Shown here piece by piece: positions 24,481 through 32,974 of a stretch of 64,000 nucleotides of DNA. The number at the start of each line of letters is the position of its first letter. Position 1 is the stretch's first letter. The DNA is from Luteitalea pratensis (GTDB lineage: Bacteria; Acidobacteriota; Vicinamibacteria; Vicinamibacterales; Vicinamibacteraceae). Position numbers and translations under genes: made by a program. The notes beneath the pieces were generated by a model. The model searched no databases. It was given only the letters and a program-made list of their open reading frames with translations, and had not been told where the DNA came from. Where the stretch lies: contig NZ_CP015136.1 of NCBI RefSeq assembly GCF_001618865.1, forward strand, positions 3,755,001-3,819,000, in the 5' to 3' direction.

Positions 24481-24604
24481 GGTAGGGACCGCTCTCCGAG
24501 CGGTCCATCTCCGCGGCTCTCCGCAGTCGATCTCCGCGCCCACGTTGCATGTAGGATGGCCGCATATCCCGAGGAGATGGACGCCTCGGAGAGGCGTCCC
24601 TACC
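24481..24604. repeat. Palindromic GGTAGGG...CCCTACC element (copy A)
   Basis: It starts GGTAGGGACCGCTCTCCGAG and continues CGGTCCATC, which forms a GGACCGCTC-type hairpin. It ends with a second hairpin GGACGCCTCGGAGAGGCGTC followed by CCTACC, so the outer ends are complementary. The first 29 bases are identical to 61898-61926 inside dnaE2. The element overlaps the stop of the DUF423 gene. Confidence 0.85.
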
Positions 24605-24974
24605 TCGCTTTTGTGCGGAGCGCGATGAGCCCCCACGCGACGATCCAGGCGAGACCTCCCAGCGGCGTGATCGCGCCGAAGCCGCGGAGGCCCGTCAGGG
24701 CCAGCAGGTAAAGGCTGCCCGAGAAGAGCAGGATGCCGACGATGAAGAGCACGCCGGCCAGGCGTGCCGATCGGGTCTGGTCTTCGCCGGCCAGCCACGC
24801 CGCGACGAACACGGCCAGGCCGTGCACCAGGTGGTAACGAACGCCCGTTTCGTAGATCGCCAGGAAATCGGGCGTCAGACGCGCCTTCAAGCCATGCGCG
24901 CCGAACGCGCCAAGGGCCACACCGAAGGCCATGGCGATGGCTCCGAGCCGGACCAGGCGGGCGCGATCAGACAC
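24600..24974 (-). CDS. DUF423 family membrane protein (YgdD-like)
   Basis: 124 residues with four helices. The family signature is clear: LGAIAMAFGVALGAFGAHGL, ETGVRYHLVHGLAVFVAAWL, FIVGILLFSGSLYLLALTG and FGAITPLGGLAWIVAWGLIA. Function is unknown in general. The GTG at 24974 has AAGGGG upstream at a good distance; a GTG at 24989 is possible. The start overlaps the stop of the MFS gene by eight bases, so the two are one operon. Confidence 0.88.
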   Translation of the reverse strand: MSDRARLVRLGAIAMAFGVALGAFGAHGLKARLTPDFLAIYETGVRYHLVHGLAVFVAAWLAGEDQTRSARLAGVLFIVGILLFSGSLYLLALTGLRGFGAITPLGGLAWIVAWGLIALRTKAR

Positions 24975-26241
24975 GAACGACCCCTTCACGGCGAGTCAGG
25001 AAGTAGAGGGCAGCCAGGCACAGGAGGCTGCCATTCAGCGTCAGCACGACCGGCAGGCCGATGCGCGAAATGAGCGCGCCGCTCACGAGGCTGCCGAGGG
25101 GCATGCCGCCGCGGAACGCCACCATGTAGATGCTCATCACCCGGCCGCGCATGGCGTCTGGCGCCACCAACTGCACGAGCGAGGTCACCAGCGACGACGT
25201 GATGATCGTCGACAAGCCGGCTGCAAACAGCAGCAGGTAGGTGAGGTGGACCGAGCGCGACCACGCGACGGCAATCACCAGCAGGCTGAACGTCGCCTGC
25301 AGCCCGAGCAGCACCTTGCCCATGCCGTGGAAGCGGCCCAGCCACGCAACGGCCAGCGCGCCGGTGACCGCTCCGGCGCCCGAGAACGACATCATCCGGC
25401 TGTAGGTGTCGACGCCCTGTCCGAACACCTGCTGTGCGAGCACCGGCAGGAAGGTCTGCATCGGCAAGCCGAGGAACGTCGACGCCGAGGCGACGATGAT
25501 CAGCGAGACCAGCGTGCGGTCGTCGCGCACGTAACGCAGGCCGCCCTTCATCTCGGCCAGCATCGGCATGCTGTTCACAGGACGCACGTGTGGGACGTGC
25601 AGGGCGATCAGCGCGGCGATGACGGCGAGGAACGAGAGCGCGTTCATGCCGAAGCAGGCCGCGAGGCCGACCGAGGCGACCGCGATGCCTGCCAGCGCCG
25701 GGCCAATCACGCGGGAGAGGTTGAACTGGATCGAGTTGAGCGCAATCGCGTTCGGCAGGTCCTTCTTCGGCACGAGCGATGGCACCAACGATTGATAGGC
25801 CGGTCCGCCGAAGGCCTGCGCGAACCCGGTCAGGCACGACAGCAGCAGCACGTGCCAGATGCGCACGACGTCGAACCAGACGAGCAGGGCCAGCAACGTC
25901 GCCGACGACAACTGCACCACCTGGGAGCTGATCAGCAGCAATCGGCGGTTGTGGCGGTCGGCGATGACCCCACCGACGAGAGTGAAGAGGAGAATCGGCA
26001 GTTCGCCGAGGAACGAGTCGAGGCCGAGGTACCAGGCCGACCCCGTCAGCGACAGGACCAGCCAGCTCTGGGCGATCTTCTGCATCCACGTACCGATGGT
26101 GGACGTGAACGCGCCGAGCCAGAGGATGCGGAAATCCCGCGACAGCAGCGCCGCGCCAAGGCGCCGCAGCGCACCAGGGATGCCCTGGGTGGGCAGCGGC
26201 GTGGCACAGTCAGCCGGGGACGCGGGCGGAGGCAGGGACAA
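24967..26241 (-). CDS. MFS transporter, EntS/DUF894-like exporter
   Basis: About 424 residues and 11-12 helices: FRILWLGAFTSTIGTWMQKI at the N-terminus, the inter-helix motif GGVIADRHNRRLLL, LPNAIALNSIQFNLSRVIGP, and the C-terminal MRGRVMSIYMVAFRGGMPLG. These match the EntS-type group that includes enterobactin exporters and many uncharacterised drug or metabolite exporters. No ATG or GTG is available ahead of the first helix; the TTG at 26241 is the best start and lies 42 bases from the divergent GTG at 26284, so both promoters share this gap. Confidence 0.83.
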   Translation of the reverse strand: MSLPPPASPADCATPLPTQGIPGALRRLGAALLSRDFRILWLGAFTSTIGTWMQKIAQSWLVLSLTGSAWYLGLDSFLGELPILLFTLVGGVIADRHNRRLLLISSQVVQLSSATLLALLVWFDVVRIWHVLLLSCLTGFAQAFGGPAYQSLVPSLVPKKDLPNAIALNSIQFNLSRVIGPALAGIAVASVGLAACFGMNALSFLAVIAALIALHVPHVRPVNSMPMLAEMKGGLRYVRDDRTLVSLIIVASASTFLGLPMQTFLPVLAQQVFGQGVDTYSRMMSFSGAGAVTGALAVAWLGRFHGMGKVLLGLQATFSLLVIAVAWSRSVHLTYLLLFAAGLSTIITSSLVTSLVQLVAPDAMRGRVMSIYMVAFRGGMPLGSLVSGALISRIGLPVVLTLNGSLLCLAALYFLTRREGVVRV

Positions 26242-26283
26242 TCCCGAAGAGGATACAATGCGGGCCGAAAGGATCCTCCCGCC

Positions 26284-27600
26284 GTGAGCCAATCCACCAG
26301 CAGACGCGACTTCATCCGCACCGTCGGCGCAGGCGCCGTTGCCGCCGCCGGCACGATCTCGACTTCGACGTCCGCCTCCGCGCGGCCCATGTCGACGCCC
26401 GCCAAGGCCCGTATCCTCGGTGCCAACGACCGCATCAACATCGGCTTTGTCGGCTGTGGCGGCCGCATGAACACCCACATCACGCACGTGATGGGCCGCA
26501 ACAAGGCCAAGGGCGACGTGCAGGCGATTGCCGTCAACGACATCTGGGAGACGCGCAAGAAGCTGGCGCAGCAGAAGACCGCTGTCGACGACAAGTCCGT
26601 GTACCACGACTACCGCGAACTGGTCGTGCGCCCGGACATCGATGCGGTCGTGATCGGGTCACCCGATCACTGGCACTACGCCCACACGATGGCGGCGCTC
26701 GAGGCCGGCAAGGATGTCTACCTCGAGAAGCCGATGACCTACACGGTGGACGAGGCGCGCAAAATCGCCGAGTACGTCAAGACGAGCGGCAGGATCCTGC
26801 AGGTCGGCAGCCAGTACACCTCCCTCGATCACTTCCACAAGGCGAAGAAGGCCATCGAGGACGGGCTGATCGGCGACATCGTCTGGACGTCGGGCGGATT
26901 CGGGCGCAACAGCACGAAGCGCGGCAACGAGTGGAACTACAAGATCGACCCCGACGCGAATCCGTCCAACCTCGACTGGAAGGCCTTCATCGGCAGTGCG
27001 CCGAAGCGTGACTGGGATCCGGCGCGGTACTTCCGGTGGCGCAAGTACTGGGACTACTCCGGTGGCATCGCGACCGACCTCTTCTACCACACGGTCTCGC
27101 CGATCCTGATGGCCGTCGGACCTGAGTTCCCGGTGCGCGTGACCGCGGGCGGGGGCATCTACGTGCAGAAGGATCGTGAGGTCCCCGACACCTTCTTCAT
27201 GAACGTCGACTACAGCGACTGGACGATGCAGCTGGCCTGCTCGGTGACGAGCGGCAAGGGCGCGCCGCTCGTGTTCCACGGCTCGCAGGGCACGATCATG
27301 GTCGCCGAGGACAGCGAAGCCTTCCAGAACACCGAGATGGTCGTCACTCCGGATCGCGACTACAAGGACGACTTCGTCAAGAAGACCGGCGCCGAGGAAC
27401 TGAAGATCGCGGTGCAGCCGTTCGTGCGTGGCGAACACCCGCACATGGACAACTTCCTCGAGTCGATGCGCACACGGCAGAAGCCGAATCTCGATGCCGA
27501 ACTCGGCTACCGCGCCATGGCGGCGATTGCTGGCGGCGTGACGGCCTACCGCAAGGGCAAGGTCGTCGGCTTCGACACCAAGGCCGAGAAGCTCACCTAA
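26284..27600 (+). CDS. Gfo/Idh/MocA family oxidoreductase, Tat-exported
   Basis: 438 residues. The GTG at 26284 gives VSQSTSRRDFIRTVGAGAVA, a twin-arginine signal. The NAD(P)-binding domain reads INIGFVGCGGRMNTHITHVM, with IGSPDHWHYAHTMAALEAGK and YLEKPMTYTVDEAR holding the EKP motif. The C-terminal part includes WKAFIGSAPKRDWDPARYF and GGIATDLFYHTVSPI. Members reduce or oxidise sugars, inositols and glycosides; Tat-exported ones in soil bacteria often act on periplasmic sugars with a tightly bound cofactor. The substrate is unknown. Confidence 0.88.
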   Translation: MSQSTSRRDFIRTVGAGAVAAAGTISTSTSASARPMSTPAKARILGANDRINIGFVGCGGRMNTHITHVMGRNKAKGDVQAIAVNDIWETRKKLAQQKTAVDDKSVYHDYRELVVRPDIDAVVIGSPDHWHYAHTMAALEAGKDVYLEKPMTYTVDEARKIAEYVKTSGRILQVGSQYTSLDHFHKAKKAIEDGLIGDIVWTSGGFGRNSTKRGNEWNYKIDPDANPSNLDWKAFIGSAPKRDWDPARYFRWRKYWDYSGGIATDLFYHTVSPILMAVGPEFPVRVTAGGGIYVQKDREVPDTFFMNVDYSDWTMQLACSVTSGKGAPLVFHGSQGTIMVAEDSEAFQNTEMVVTPDRDYKDDFVKKTGAEELKIAVQPFVRGEHPHMDNFLESMRTRQKPNLDAELGYRAMAAIAGGVTAYRKGKVVGFDTKAEKLT

Positions 27601-27601
27601 A

Positions 27602-27677
27602 GGTAGGGCCGGCTGTCCCAGCCGGCCGTGACCTCCGCAATCGCTGAACACGGGCGCCTCGGAGAGGCGCCCCTACC
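27602..27677. repeat. Palindromic GGTAGGG...CCCTACC element (copy B)
   Basis: It begins GGTAGGGCCGGCTGTCCCAG followed by CCGGCC, a perfect hairpin, and ends GGGCGCCTCGGAGAGGCGCC then CCTACC. Its left half matches in reverse complement the right end of the dnaE2 copy (61981-62007), and its right half matches the right half of copy A. Confidence 0.85.
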
Positions 27678-27688
27678 TTCGCGCTTCT

Positions 27689-28663
27689 ATGTCTGGCCCC
27701 ATTTCCCAATTCATCGATCGTCACTACCGCCATTTCAACGCCGCGGCCCTCAAGGACGCGGCCGATGCCTACACCGCGCACCTCGCCTCCGGCGGCTCGA
27801 TGCTCGTGACGCTGGCAGGCGCCATGAGCACGGCCGAACTCGGCTGCTCGCTGGCCGAGATGATCCGGCAGGGCAAGGTGACCGGCATCTGCTGCACCGG
27901 GGCCAACCTCGAGGAAGACGTCTTCAACCTCGTGGCGCACGATCACTACGTGCGGCTGCCGGACTACCGCGACCTCACGCCGGCCGACGAGCAGGGCCTG
28001 CTCGATCGGCACCTCAATCGCGTCACCGACACGTGCATCCCCGAGCACGAGGCGATGCGGCGTATCGAGTCAGCGGTACTGGACCGGTGGGTGCAGCATG
28101 ACCGCGACGGAACCCCCCTGTTCCCGCACGAGTTCATGTACGAGATCCTCCTCAGCGGTGTCCTCGCGGAGTCCTACCAGATCGACCCGAAGGATTCCTG
28201 GATGATGGCCGCGGCGGAGCGCAAGCTGCCGATGATCGTGCCGGGCTGGGAAGACTCGACGCTCGGCAACATGTACGCGGGCCATTGCATCTCGGGTGAC
28301 GTGAAGAACGTGCACACCGTGCGTACCGGCATCGAGTACATGATGCGGCTCGCGGACTGGTACCAGGAACTGGCGCCGACGTCCTCGATCGGCTTCTTCC
28401 AGATCGGCGGCGGCATCGCCGGCGACTTCCCGATCTGCGTCGTGCCGATGCTGCACCAGGATCTGCAGCGGCCCGAGGTGCCCCTGTGGGGCTACTTCTG
28501 CCAGATCAGCGATTCGACTACCAGCTACGGTTCTTATTCGGGCGCCGTGCCCAACGAGAAGATCACCTGGGGCAAGCTCGGCATCGACACCCCAAAGTTC
28601 ATCATCGAGTCCGACGCCACGATCGTCGCGCCGCTGATGTTTGCGCGCATCCTCGGATGGTAG
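27689..28663 (+). CDS. Deoxyhypusine synthase-like protein
   Basis: 324 residues of the deoxyhypusine synthase fold: GSMLVTLAGAMSTAELGCSL, GICCTGANLEEDVFNLVAHD, GFFQIGGGIAGDFPICVVPM, SDSTTSYGSYSGAVPNEK, and TWGKLG with K296 in the place of the catalytic lysine that carries the aminobutyl group. Bacteria lack eIF5A, so these homologues are believed to make polyamines, for example homospermidine from putrescine. The stop overlaps the start of a membrane spermidine-synthase-like gene by seven bases, which supports a polyamine role. Putrescine could be supplied by the AguA/AguB pair at 37.6-39.5 kb. Confidence 0.85.
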   Translation: MSGPISQFIDRHYRHFNAAALKDAADAYTAHLASGGSMLVTLAGAMSTAELGCSLAEMIRQGKVTGICCTGANLEEDVFNLVAHDHYVRLPDYRDLTPADEQGLLDRHLNRVTDTCIPEHEAMRRIESAVLDRWVQHDRDGTPLFPHEFMYEILLSGVLAESYQIDPKDSWMMAAAERKLPMIVPGWEDSTLGNMYAGHCISGDVKNVHTVRTGIEYMMRLADWYQELAPTSSIGFFQIGGGIAGDFPICVVPMLHQDLQRPEVPLWGYFCQISDSTTSYGSYSGAVPNEKITWGKLGIDTPKFIIESDATIVAPLMFARILGW

Positions 28664-30714
28664 AGACCAAGCGGGGGGCCGCGTGGCCCCTGTTCCTGAT
28701 TTCCTTCCTCGTCCTGTTCCTCGAGGTCACGCTGATCCGGTGGATGCCGGCGTACATCCGCCTGCTGGCATACTTCTCGAACTTCATCCTGCTGGCGAGC
28801 TTCCTCGGCATCGGCGTCGGCTGCCTCCTCGCGCCGGTTCGCGGCAATCTCCTGCGCTGGTTCCCGCTGGTGCAGGTGCTGCTCGTGCTCGCGGTCGCCG
28901 TCGGGCGGATCGACATCGCGGTGCCGCAGACCTCCGAGAGCATCTACTTCTCGAGCGGCACGACCAACGTCGTGGTGCCCGTCGAAAGCACGTGGTTCCT
29001 GCCGCTGCTCTGCATGGCCGTCGCGCTGTTGTTCGTGACGCTGTCGCAGCGGCTCGGGCGCGAGATGAATGCCCACGCGCCGCTACGTGCGTACCTCGTG
29101 AACCTCGCCGGCAGTCTGGCCGGCGTGATCTGCTTCGGCGCGCTCTCGGCGTGGCAGTTGCCTCCGGTGGCCTGGTTCGGGCTCGGCTTCCTCGCCGCAG
29201 TGCCGTTCCTGCTCGAGCAGCCCCGCGTGTGGGCGGCAAGCGGCCTGGTGCTGCTTGCGGTTTCGCTCGGCGTCACGCACCGGCTCTCGGGTGACACGCT
29301 GTGGTCACCGTATTACAAGATCACGGCGCACACGCAGGGCAAGGAGACCGTGGTGGAGGTGAACAACATCTTCCACCAGTCGATGGCGCCGGTCCGGGAG
29401 AAGGAATACTTCTACCAGTGGCCGTACCAGGTCTTCGGCGAGCGCTTCGATGACGTCCTCATCCTGGGCGCCGGATCGGGCACCGACGTCGCCTCGGCGT
29501 TGCAACACGGGGCCAAGCGCGTCGATGCCGTCGAAATCGATCCGGTCATCGTCCGGCTGGGTCGCGAGTACCATCCGGATGGGCCCTACAAGGATCCGCG
29601 CGTCCAGGTCGTCACCGACGACGCGCGGCATTACCTGCGGACGTCGGACCAAAAGTACGACCTGGTCGTGTTCGCGCTGATCGACTCGCTCACGTTGCAG
29701 TCGTCGTTCTCCGCGGTTCGCCTCGAGAGCTTCATGTTCACCGAGGAGGCGTTTCGCGCCGCCAGCCAGCGGCTGAAGCCGAATGGCGTGCTCGTGGTCT
29801 ACAACTACTTCCGCGAGAAATGGCTGGTCGACCGGCTCGCCAATTCGGCGCGCAACGTCTTCGGCGAGGAACCGCGCGTCCACATCCACAAGGAGCACGG
29901 GTACCTCGGCGTGATGATTGCCGGCCCGGGCACCAGGGCCGTGACCAACTGGCCGTCGCCGCCCGAAAAGGTCGCGGCCTACAACCATCCCGACGTCGTC
30001 AGCCCCGGTGTGCCGCTCGACCGTGACGGGTCCATCCAGCCCGCGACCGACGACTGGCCGTTCCTGTACATGCGCGAGCCGCACCTGCCGACACACTATG
30101 CCTGGGCACTGCTCGGCGTGCTCGTCGTCTCCGTGCTGGCGGTCCTGGCGGCGCTGCGACTGGTCGGCACGGACAGTGGCGGAAGCCTTCGCGTGATGCC
30201 CCTCGTGCCGTTCTTCGTGCTGGGCGCCGGGTTCATGATCCTCGAGACCAAGGCAATCACGCAGTTCGCGCTGATCTGGGGATCGACATGGGTCGTGGCC
30301 TCGGCCACCATCGCCTCGGTGCTGGTGATGGCGGCGTTGGGCGCGTGGCTGGCGAGCCGCCTGGTACGCATCCGTCCGTGGGCGGTCGGCGCGCCGTTGC
30401 TGGGACTGCTATTGCTCGCGTATCTGTTGCCGATCGGCACGATCAGCTTCGGGTCGCTCGCTGCCGAGACGGCGTTCTACTCGATGCTGACGTTCAGCCC
30501 GGTGCTGCTGGCCGGCCTGCTGTTCAGCGGCAGCCTCAAGCAGGCCGACAACGTCGCGTTCGCGTACGGCGCGAACCTGCTCGGCGCCATGCTGGGCGGG
30601 GTGGGGGAGTATCTCGCGCTGGTCACGGGCTACCGCGTGCTGCTCGTCGTGATCGCGTTGTGCTACGTTGCGGCAATCCTGCTGTATCCACGAGAGAGGA
30701 CGTCCACGGTGTAG
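28657..30714 (+). CDS. Membrane spermidine-synthase-like protein
   Basis: 685 residues in three parts: N-terminal helices (PLFLISFLVLFLEVTLIRWM; FILLASFLGIGVGCLLAP; FLPLLCMAVALLFVTLS; LVNLAGSLAGVICFGALSAW), a Rossmann core resembling spermidine synthase (DDVLILGAGSGTDVASALQH, VDAVEIDPVIVRLGREYHP, VVTDDARHYLRTSDQKYDLV), and further C-terminal helices. Whether such fusions still transfer aminopropyl groups is not settled. The ATG at 28657 lies inside the end of the deoxyhypusine-synthase-like gene, so the two are translated together. Confidence 0.8.
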   Translation: MVETKRGAAWPLFLISFLVLFLEVTLIRWMPAYIRLLAYFSNFILLASFLGIGVGCLLAPVRGNLLRWFPLVQVLLVLAVAVGRIDIAVPQTSESIYFSSGTTNVVVPVESTWFLPLLCMAVALLFVTLSQRLGREMNAHAPLRAYLVNLAGSLAGVICFGALSAWQLPPVAWFGLGFLAAVPFLLEQPRVWAASGLVLLAVSLGVTHRLSGDTLWSPYYKITAHTQGKETVVEVNNIFHQSMAPVREKEYFYQWPYQVFGERFDDVLILGAGSGTDVASALQHGAKRVDAVEIDPVIVRLGREYHPDGPYKDPRVQVVTDDARHYLRTSDQKYDLVVFALIDSLTLQSSFSAVRLESFMFTEEAFRAASQRLKPNGVLVVYNYFREKWLVDRLANSARNVFGEEPRVHIHKEHGYLGVMIAGPGTRAVTNWPSPPEKVAAYNHPDVVSPGVPLDRDGSIQPATDDWPFLYMREPHLPTHYAWALLGVLVVSVLAVLAALRLVGTDSGGSLRVMPLVPFFVLGAGFMILETKAITQFALIWGSTWVVASATIASVLVMAALGAWLASRLVRIRPWAVGAPLLGLLLLAYLLPIGTISFGSLAAETAFYSMLTFSPVLLAGLLFSGSLKQADNVAFAYGANLLGAMLGGVGEYLALVTGYRVLLVVIALCYVAAILLYPRERTSTV

Positions 30715-30736
30715 CCGCAGGACTCCAACGGCATTC

Positions 30737-30950
30737 GCCTACAGCCTACGGCCTGCAGGCTACCTGAGCCGATTATCGTCACCGCTCGTGGCGCTGGCCA
30801 TGGACCACTTGTCCGGCGGGCGCCGCGTGGGCAGACGGCCGGACAGAGTCCGGCCGCTCCGCGGCCCAAGAGCCTCGCCGGGCGTAGCCCGTAGTCCGTA
30901 GGCTGCAGCCCGTAGGCCGAACAGGCTGCAGGCCGCAGGCTTGTAGGCCT
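30737..30950. repeat. GTAGGCTGCAGCC/CAGCCTGCAGGCT array region
   Basis: CCTACAGCCTACGGCCTGCAGGCTACCT occupies 30737-30764. After about 115 unrelated bases, 30882-30950 carries CGTAGCCCGTAGTCCGTAGG, GCTGCAGCCCGTAGGCCG and ACAGGCTGCAGGCCGCAGGC. The words are near-palindromic around CTGCAG. The family recurs at 36432, 39535, 45803 and inside dnaE2 at about 61424-61450. Confidence 0.8.
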
Positions 30951-30952
30951 TT

Positions 30953-31609
30953 CTACGACAGCAACACGGCACGCGCCGGCGAGCCGTCCGCCCCTTCGAC
31001 CTTCAGCGGCAGCACCACGAACAGGTAGTCGCCGGGCGCCGCCTTCGTCAAGTCGAGGCCCTCGACAATGAAGACGTCGTTGCCAAGCAGGGCACGGTGC
31101 GTGACCGGTTCGGGTGCGTGAAAGCCCTCCACCGACAGGTAGTCGACACCCACCGTCCGCACGCCGCATTCGACCAGGTACTGCGCGGCGTCCTCCGCGA
31201 TGTAGACGAACTCAGTGTTGAATGGCGCGCCGCTCTCGAGCGTGCCGGAGTTGGTGGTCTTGCAGAGTACGGCGCGCGCACCCTCGATCTTGCCGACGAG
31301 ATCGGCCTTCGTGATCGCCGCCTGGACATGCGTCAGGTCGAGCAGGCGCGCCGGCGTGATCATCTGCTCGAGTGGAATCGCCTCGAGCGTCTTCGGGCTC
31401 ATGCCGAAGTGCCACGGCGAATCCACGTGCGTGCCGGCATGGCATGACACCCGGTACATCGACACGTTGCAGACGTCGCCCTTGTCCATCCGCAGCAACG
31501 GGCTGAACTGCCAGACCTCCTGGCCCGGCCACGGCGCGAGCCGCTCGCTGAGCGTCACCGTCACGTCCAGGGCCGTGCCGGACTTCACGTATTCGTCAAT
31601 CCAGGACAT
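30953..31609 (-). CDS. Cyclase family protein (kynurenine formamidase-like)
   Basis: 218 residues of the cyclase/KynB metal-hydrolase family. The signature is CHAGTHVDSPWHFGMSP, an HxGTHxDxPxH metal site. Other parts are TVTLSERLAPWPG, ITPARLLDLTHV and VRTVGVDYLSVEGFHAPEP. Members hydrolyse N-formylkynurenine, isatin or related amides; specificity cannot be fixed here. The ATG at 31609 is preferred over an upstream in-frame start at 31630. It is transcribed toward, and isolated by repeats from, the polyamine pair. Confidence 0.87.
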   Translation of the reverse strand: MSWIDEYVKSGTALDVTVTLSERLAPWPGQEVWQFSPLLRMDKGDVCNVSMYRVSCHAGTHVDSPWHFGMSPKTLEAIPLEQMITPARLLDLTHVQAAITKADLVGKIEGARAVLCKTTNSGTLESGAPFNTEFVYIAEDAAQYLVECGVRTVGVDYLSVEGFHAPEPVTHRALLGNDVFIVEGLDLTKAAPGDYLFVVLPLKVEGADGSPARAVLLS

Positions 31610-31640
31610 GGGGCGAGTGTAGAACACCACGGCCCTTTGG

Positions 31641-31763
31641 CGAGGAGGGAGGACCGAGGATAGAGGACCGAGGGAAGGACGGAGGACTCAGGACCGAGGA
31701 TCGGCGCCCGTCCTCATTCCTCGAACCTTCCCTCAGTCTTCCGTCCTCCTTCCTCCGTCCTTG
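31641..31763. repeat. GGACGGA purine arm and inverted pyrimidine arm (copy 1)
   Basis: 31641-31702 is almost pure purine on the plus strand with GAGGACCGAGG, GAAGGACGGAGGACTCAGGA and variants; 31710-31763 is its complement in character with CCTCAGTCTTCCGTCCTCC and CTTCCTCCGTCCTT. The two arms could form a long imperfect cruciform. A second copy of the same pair lies at 52936-53145. Confidence 0.85.
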
Positions 31764-31792
31764 TGGGGGAGCCGTTGTATGCTTTGCCCGCC

Positions 31793-32974
31793 ATGAACCA
31801 ACGTCGTCTCTTCATCGCCAGCTGTGTCGCCCTCATCGCCACGGCGATGTCGTTCGCCATTCGCGGCGACATCATGGGCCAGGTCCAGCAGGAACTGAGC
31901 CTCACGGACGTGCAGGTCGGGTGGATCCTCGGCGCGGCATTCTGGGGCTTCGGTCTGTCGATCTTGTTCGGCGGGCCGCTTTGCGACCTGCTGGGCATGG
32001 GCACGATCATGCGCCTGGCGGCCGCTGGTCACATCGTTGGCGCACTCCTCACCATCGTCTCGACCAACTTCACCGTGTTCTTCCTCTCGACCGTCGTGGT
32101 GGGCATCGCCAACGGCCTCGTTGAGGCGGCGATCAATCCGCTGATCGCAACCATCTACGCCGGGAACAAGACGGCCAAGCTGACGACACTCCACGCCTGG
32201 TTCCCCGGCGGGATCGTCATTGGCGGCGTCCTGGCGTTCCTGATGACGCAGGTGGGATTCGGCTGGAAGGCCAAGGTGCTGACGCTGCTGGTGCCGTCGG
32301 TGATCTACTTCGTGATGTTCATGGGGCAGAGGTTCCCTGCCACCGAGCGCGAAGCTGCCGGCGTGCCGTTTGGCGACATGTTCAAGGAACTGGCTCGCCC
32401 CCTGTTCGTGCTGGTGTGGTTCTGCATGATCCTGACCGCGGGCACCGAGCTCGGCGCCGGCAGCTGGATTCCGACCATCTTCAATCGCGTCACCCAGAGC
32501 GCGACGCAGGCCGGTATCCTCCAGGTGGTCTGGATCAACATGGTGATGTACCTGATGCGGCAATTCGGCCACAACGTCTCGCACAAGATCGCGCCCACCG
32601 GCCTCATCGCCGTCAGTGCCCTCGTGGCCGCCGTCGGCCTCTACCTGTTCAGCCACGCGACGACTGTCACCGCGGCATTCCTGTGGGCCGGCGTGTTCGC
32701 GGTTGGCATCGCGTTCTGGTGGCCGACGATGCTCGGCATCACGTCCGAGCGCTTCCCGCGCTCCGGCGCGCTGGGGCTGGCGGTGATCGGTGCCACAGGC
32801 AGCTTCGCCACGGCGCTGTCGGGCCCCGTGATGGGCTGGATCAGCGAGACGCATGGCACCGCTCAGGTGCTGCCGATCTGGTCGGGCCTGCCGCTGCTCC
32901 TGATCGTGATCTTCGGCGCCATCTACATGGTGGACAAGGGCAAGGGCGGGTACAAGGCAGAGAAGATCGCGTAA
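31793..32974 (+). CDS. MFS sugar transporter-like protein
   Basis: 393 residues, about 12 helices. It opens MNQRRLFIASCVALIATAMS, with GWILGAAFWGFGLSILFGGP, a short GGPLCDLLGMGTIMR motif, FLSTVVVGIANGLVEAAINP, TLHAWFPGGIVIGGVLAF and WWPTMLGITSERFPRSGALG. The pattern is that of the FucP/NanT-like sugar MFS proteins found beside Gfo/Idh and sugar-isomerase genes. The ATG at 31793 fits; upstream lies only the purine/pyrimidine array. It heads a string of carbohydrate genes, so a sugar or sugar acid is the likely cargo. Confidence 0.85.
   Translation: MNQRRLFIASCVALIATAMSFAIRGDIMGQVQQELSLTDVQVGWILGAAFWGFGLSILFGGPLCDLLGMGTIMRLAAAGHIVGALLTIVSTNFTVFFLSTVVVGIANGLVEAAINPLIATIYAGNKTAKLTTLHAWFPGGIVIGGVLAFLMTQVGFGWKAKVLTLLVPSVIYFVMFMGQRFPATEREAAGVPFGDMFKELARPLFVLVWFCMILTAGTELGAGSWIPTIFNRVTQSATQAGILQVVWINMVMYLMRQFGHNVSHKIAPTGLIAVSALVAAVGLYLFSHATTVTAAFLWAGVFAVGIAFWWPTMLGITSERFPRSGALGLAVIGATGSFATALSGPVMGWISETHGTAQVLPIWSGLPLLLIVIFGAIYMVDKGKGGYKAEKIA

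Noticed and set aside
24931-26283. The 5' extension of the Tat oxidoreductase frame by about 450 codons
   Set aside because: It is antisense to the MFS transporter. The Tat signal at 26284 marks the true start.
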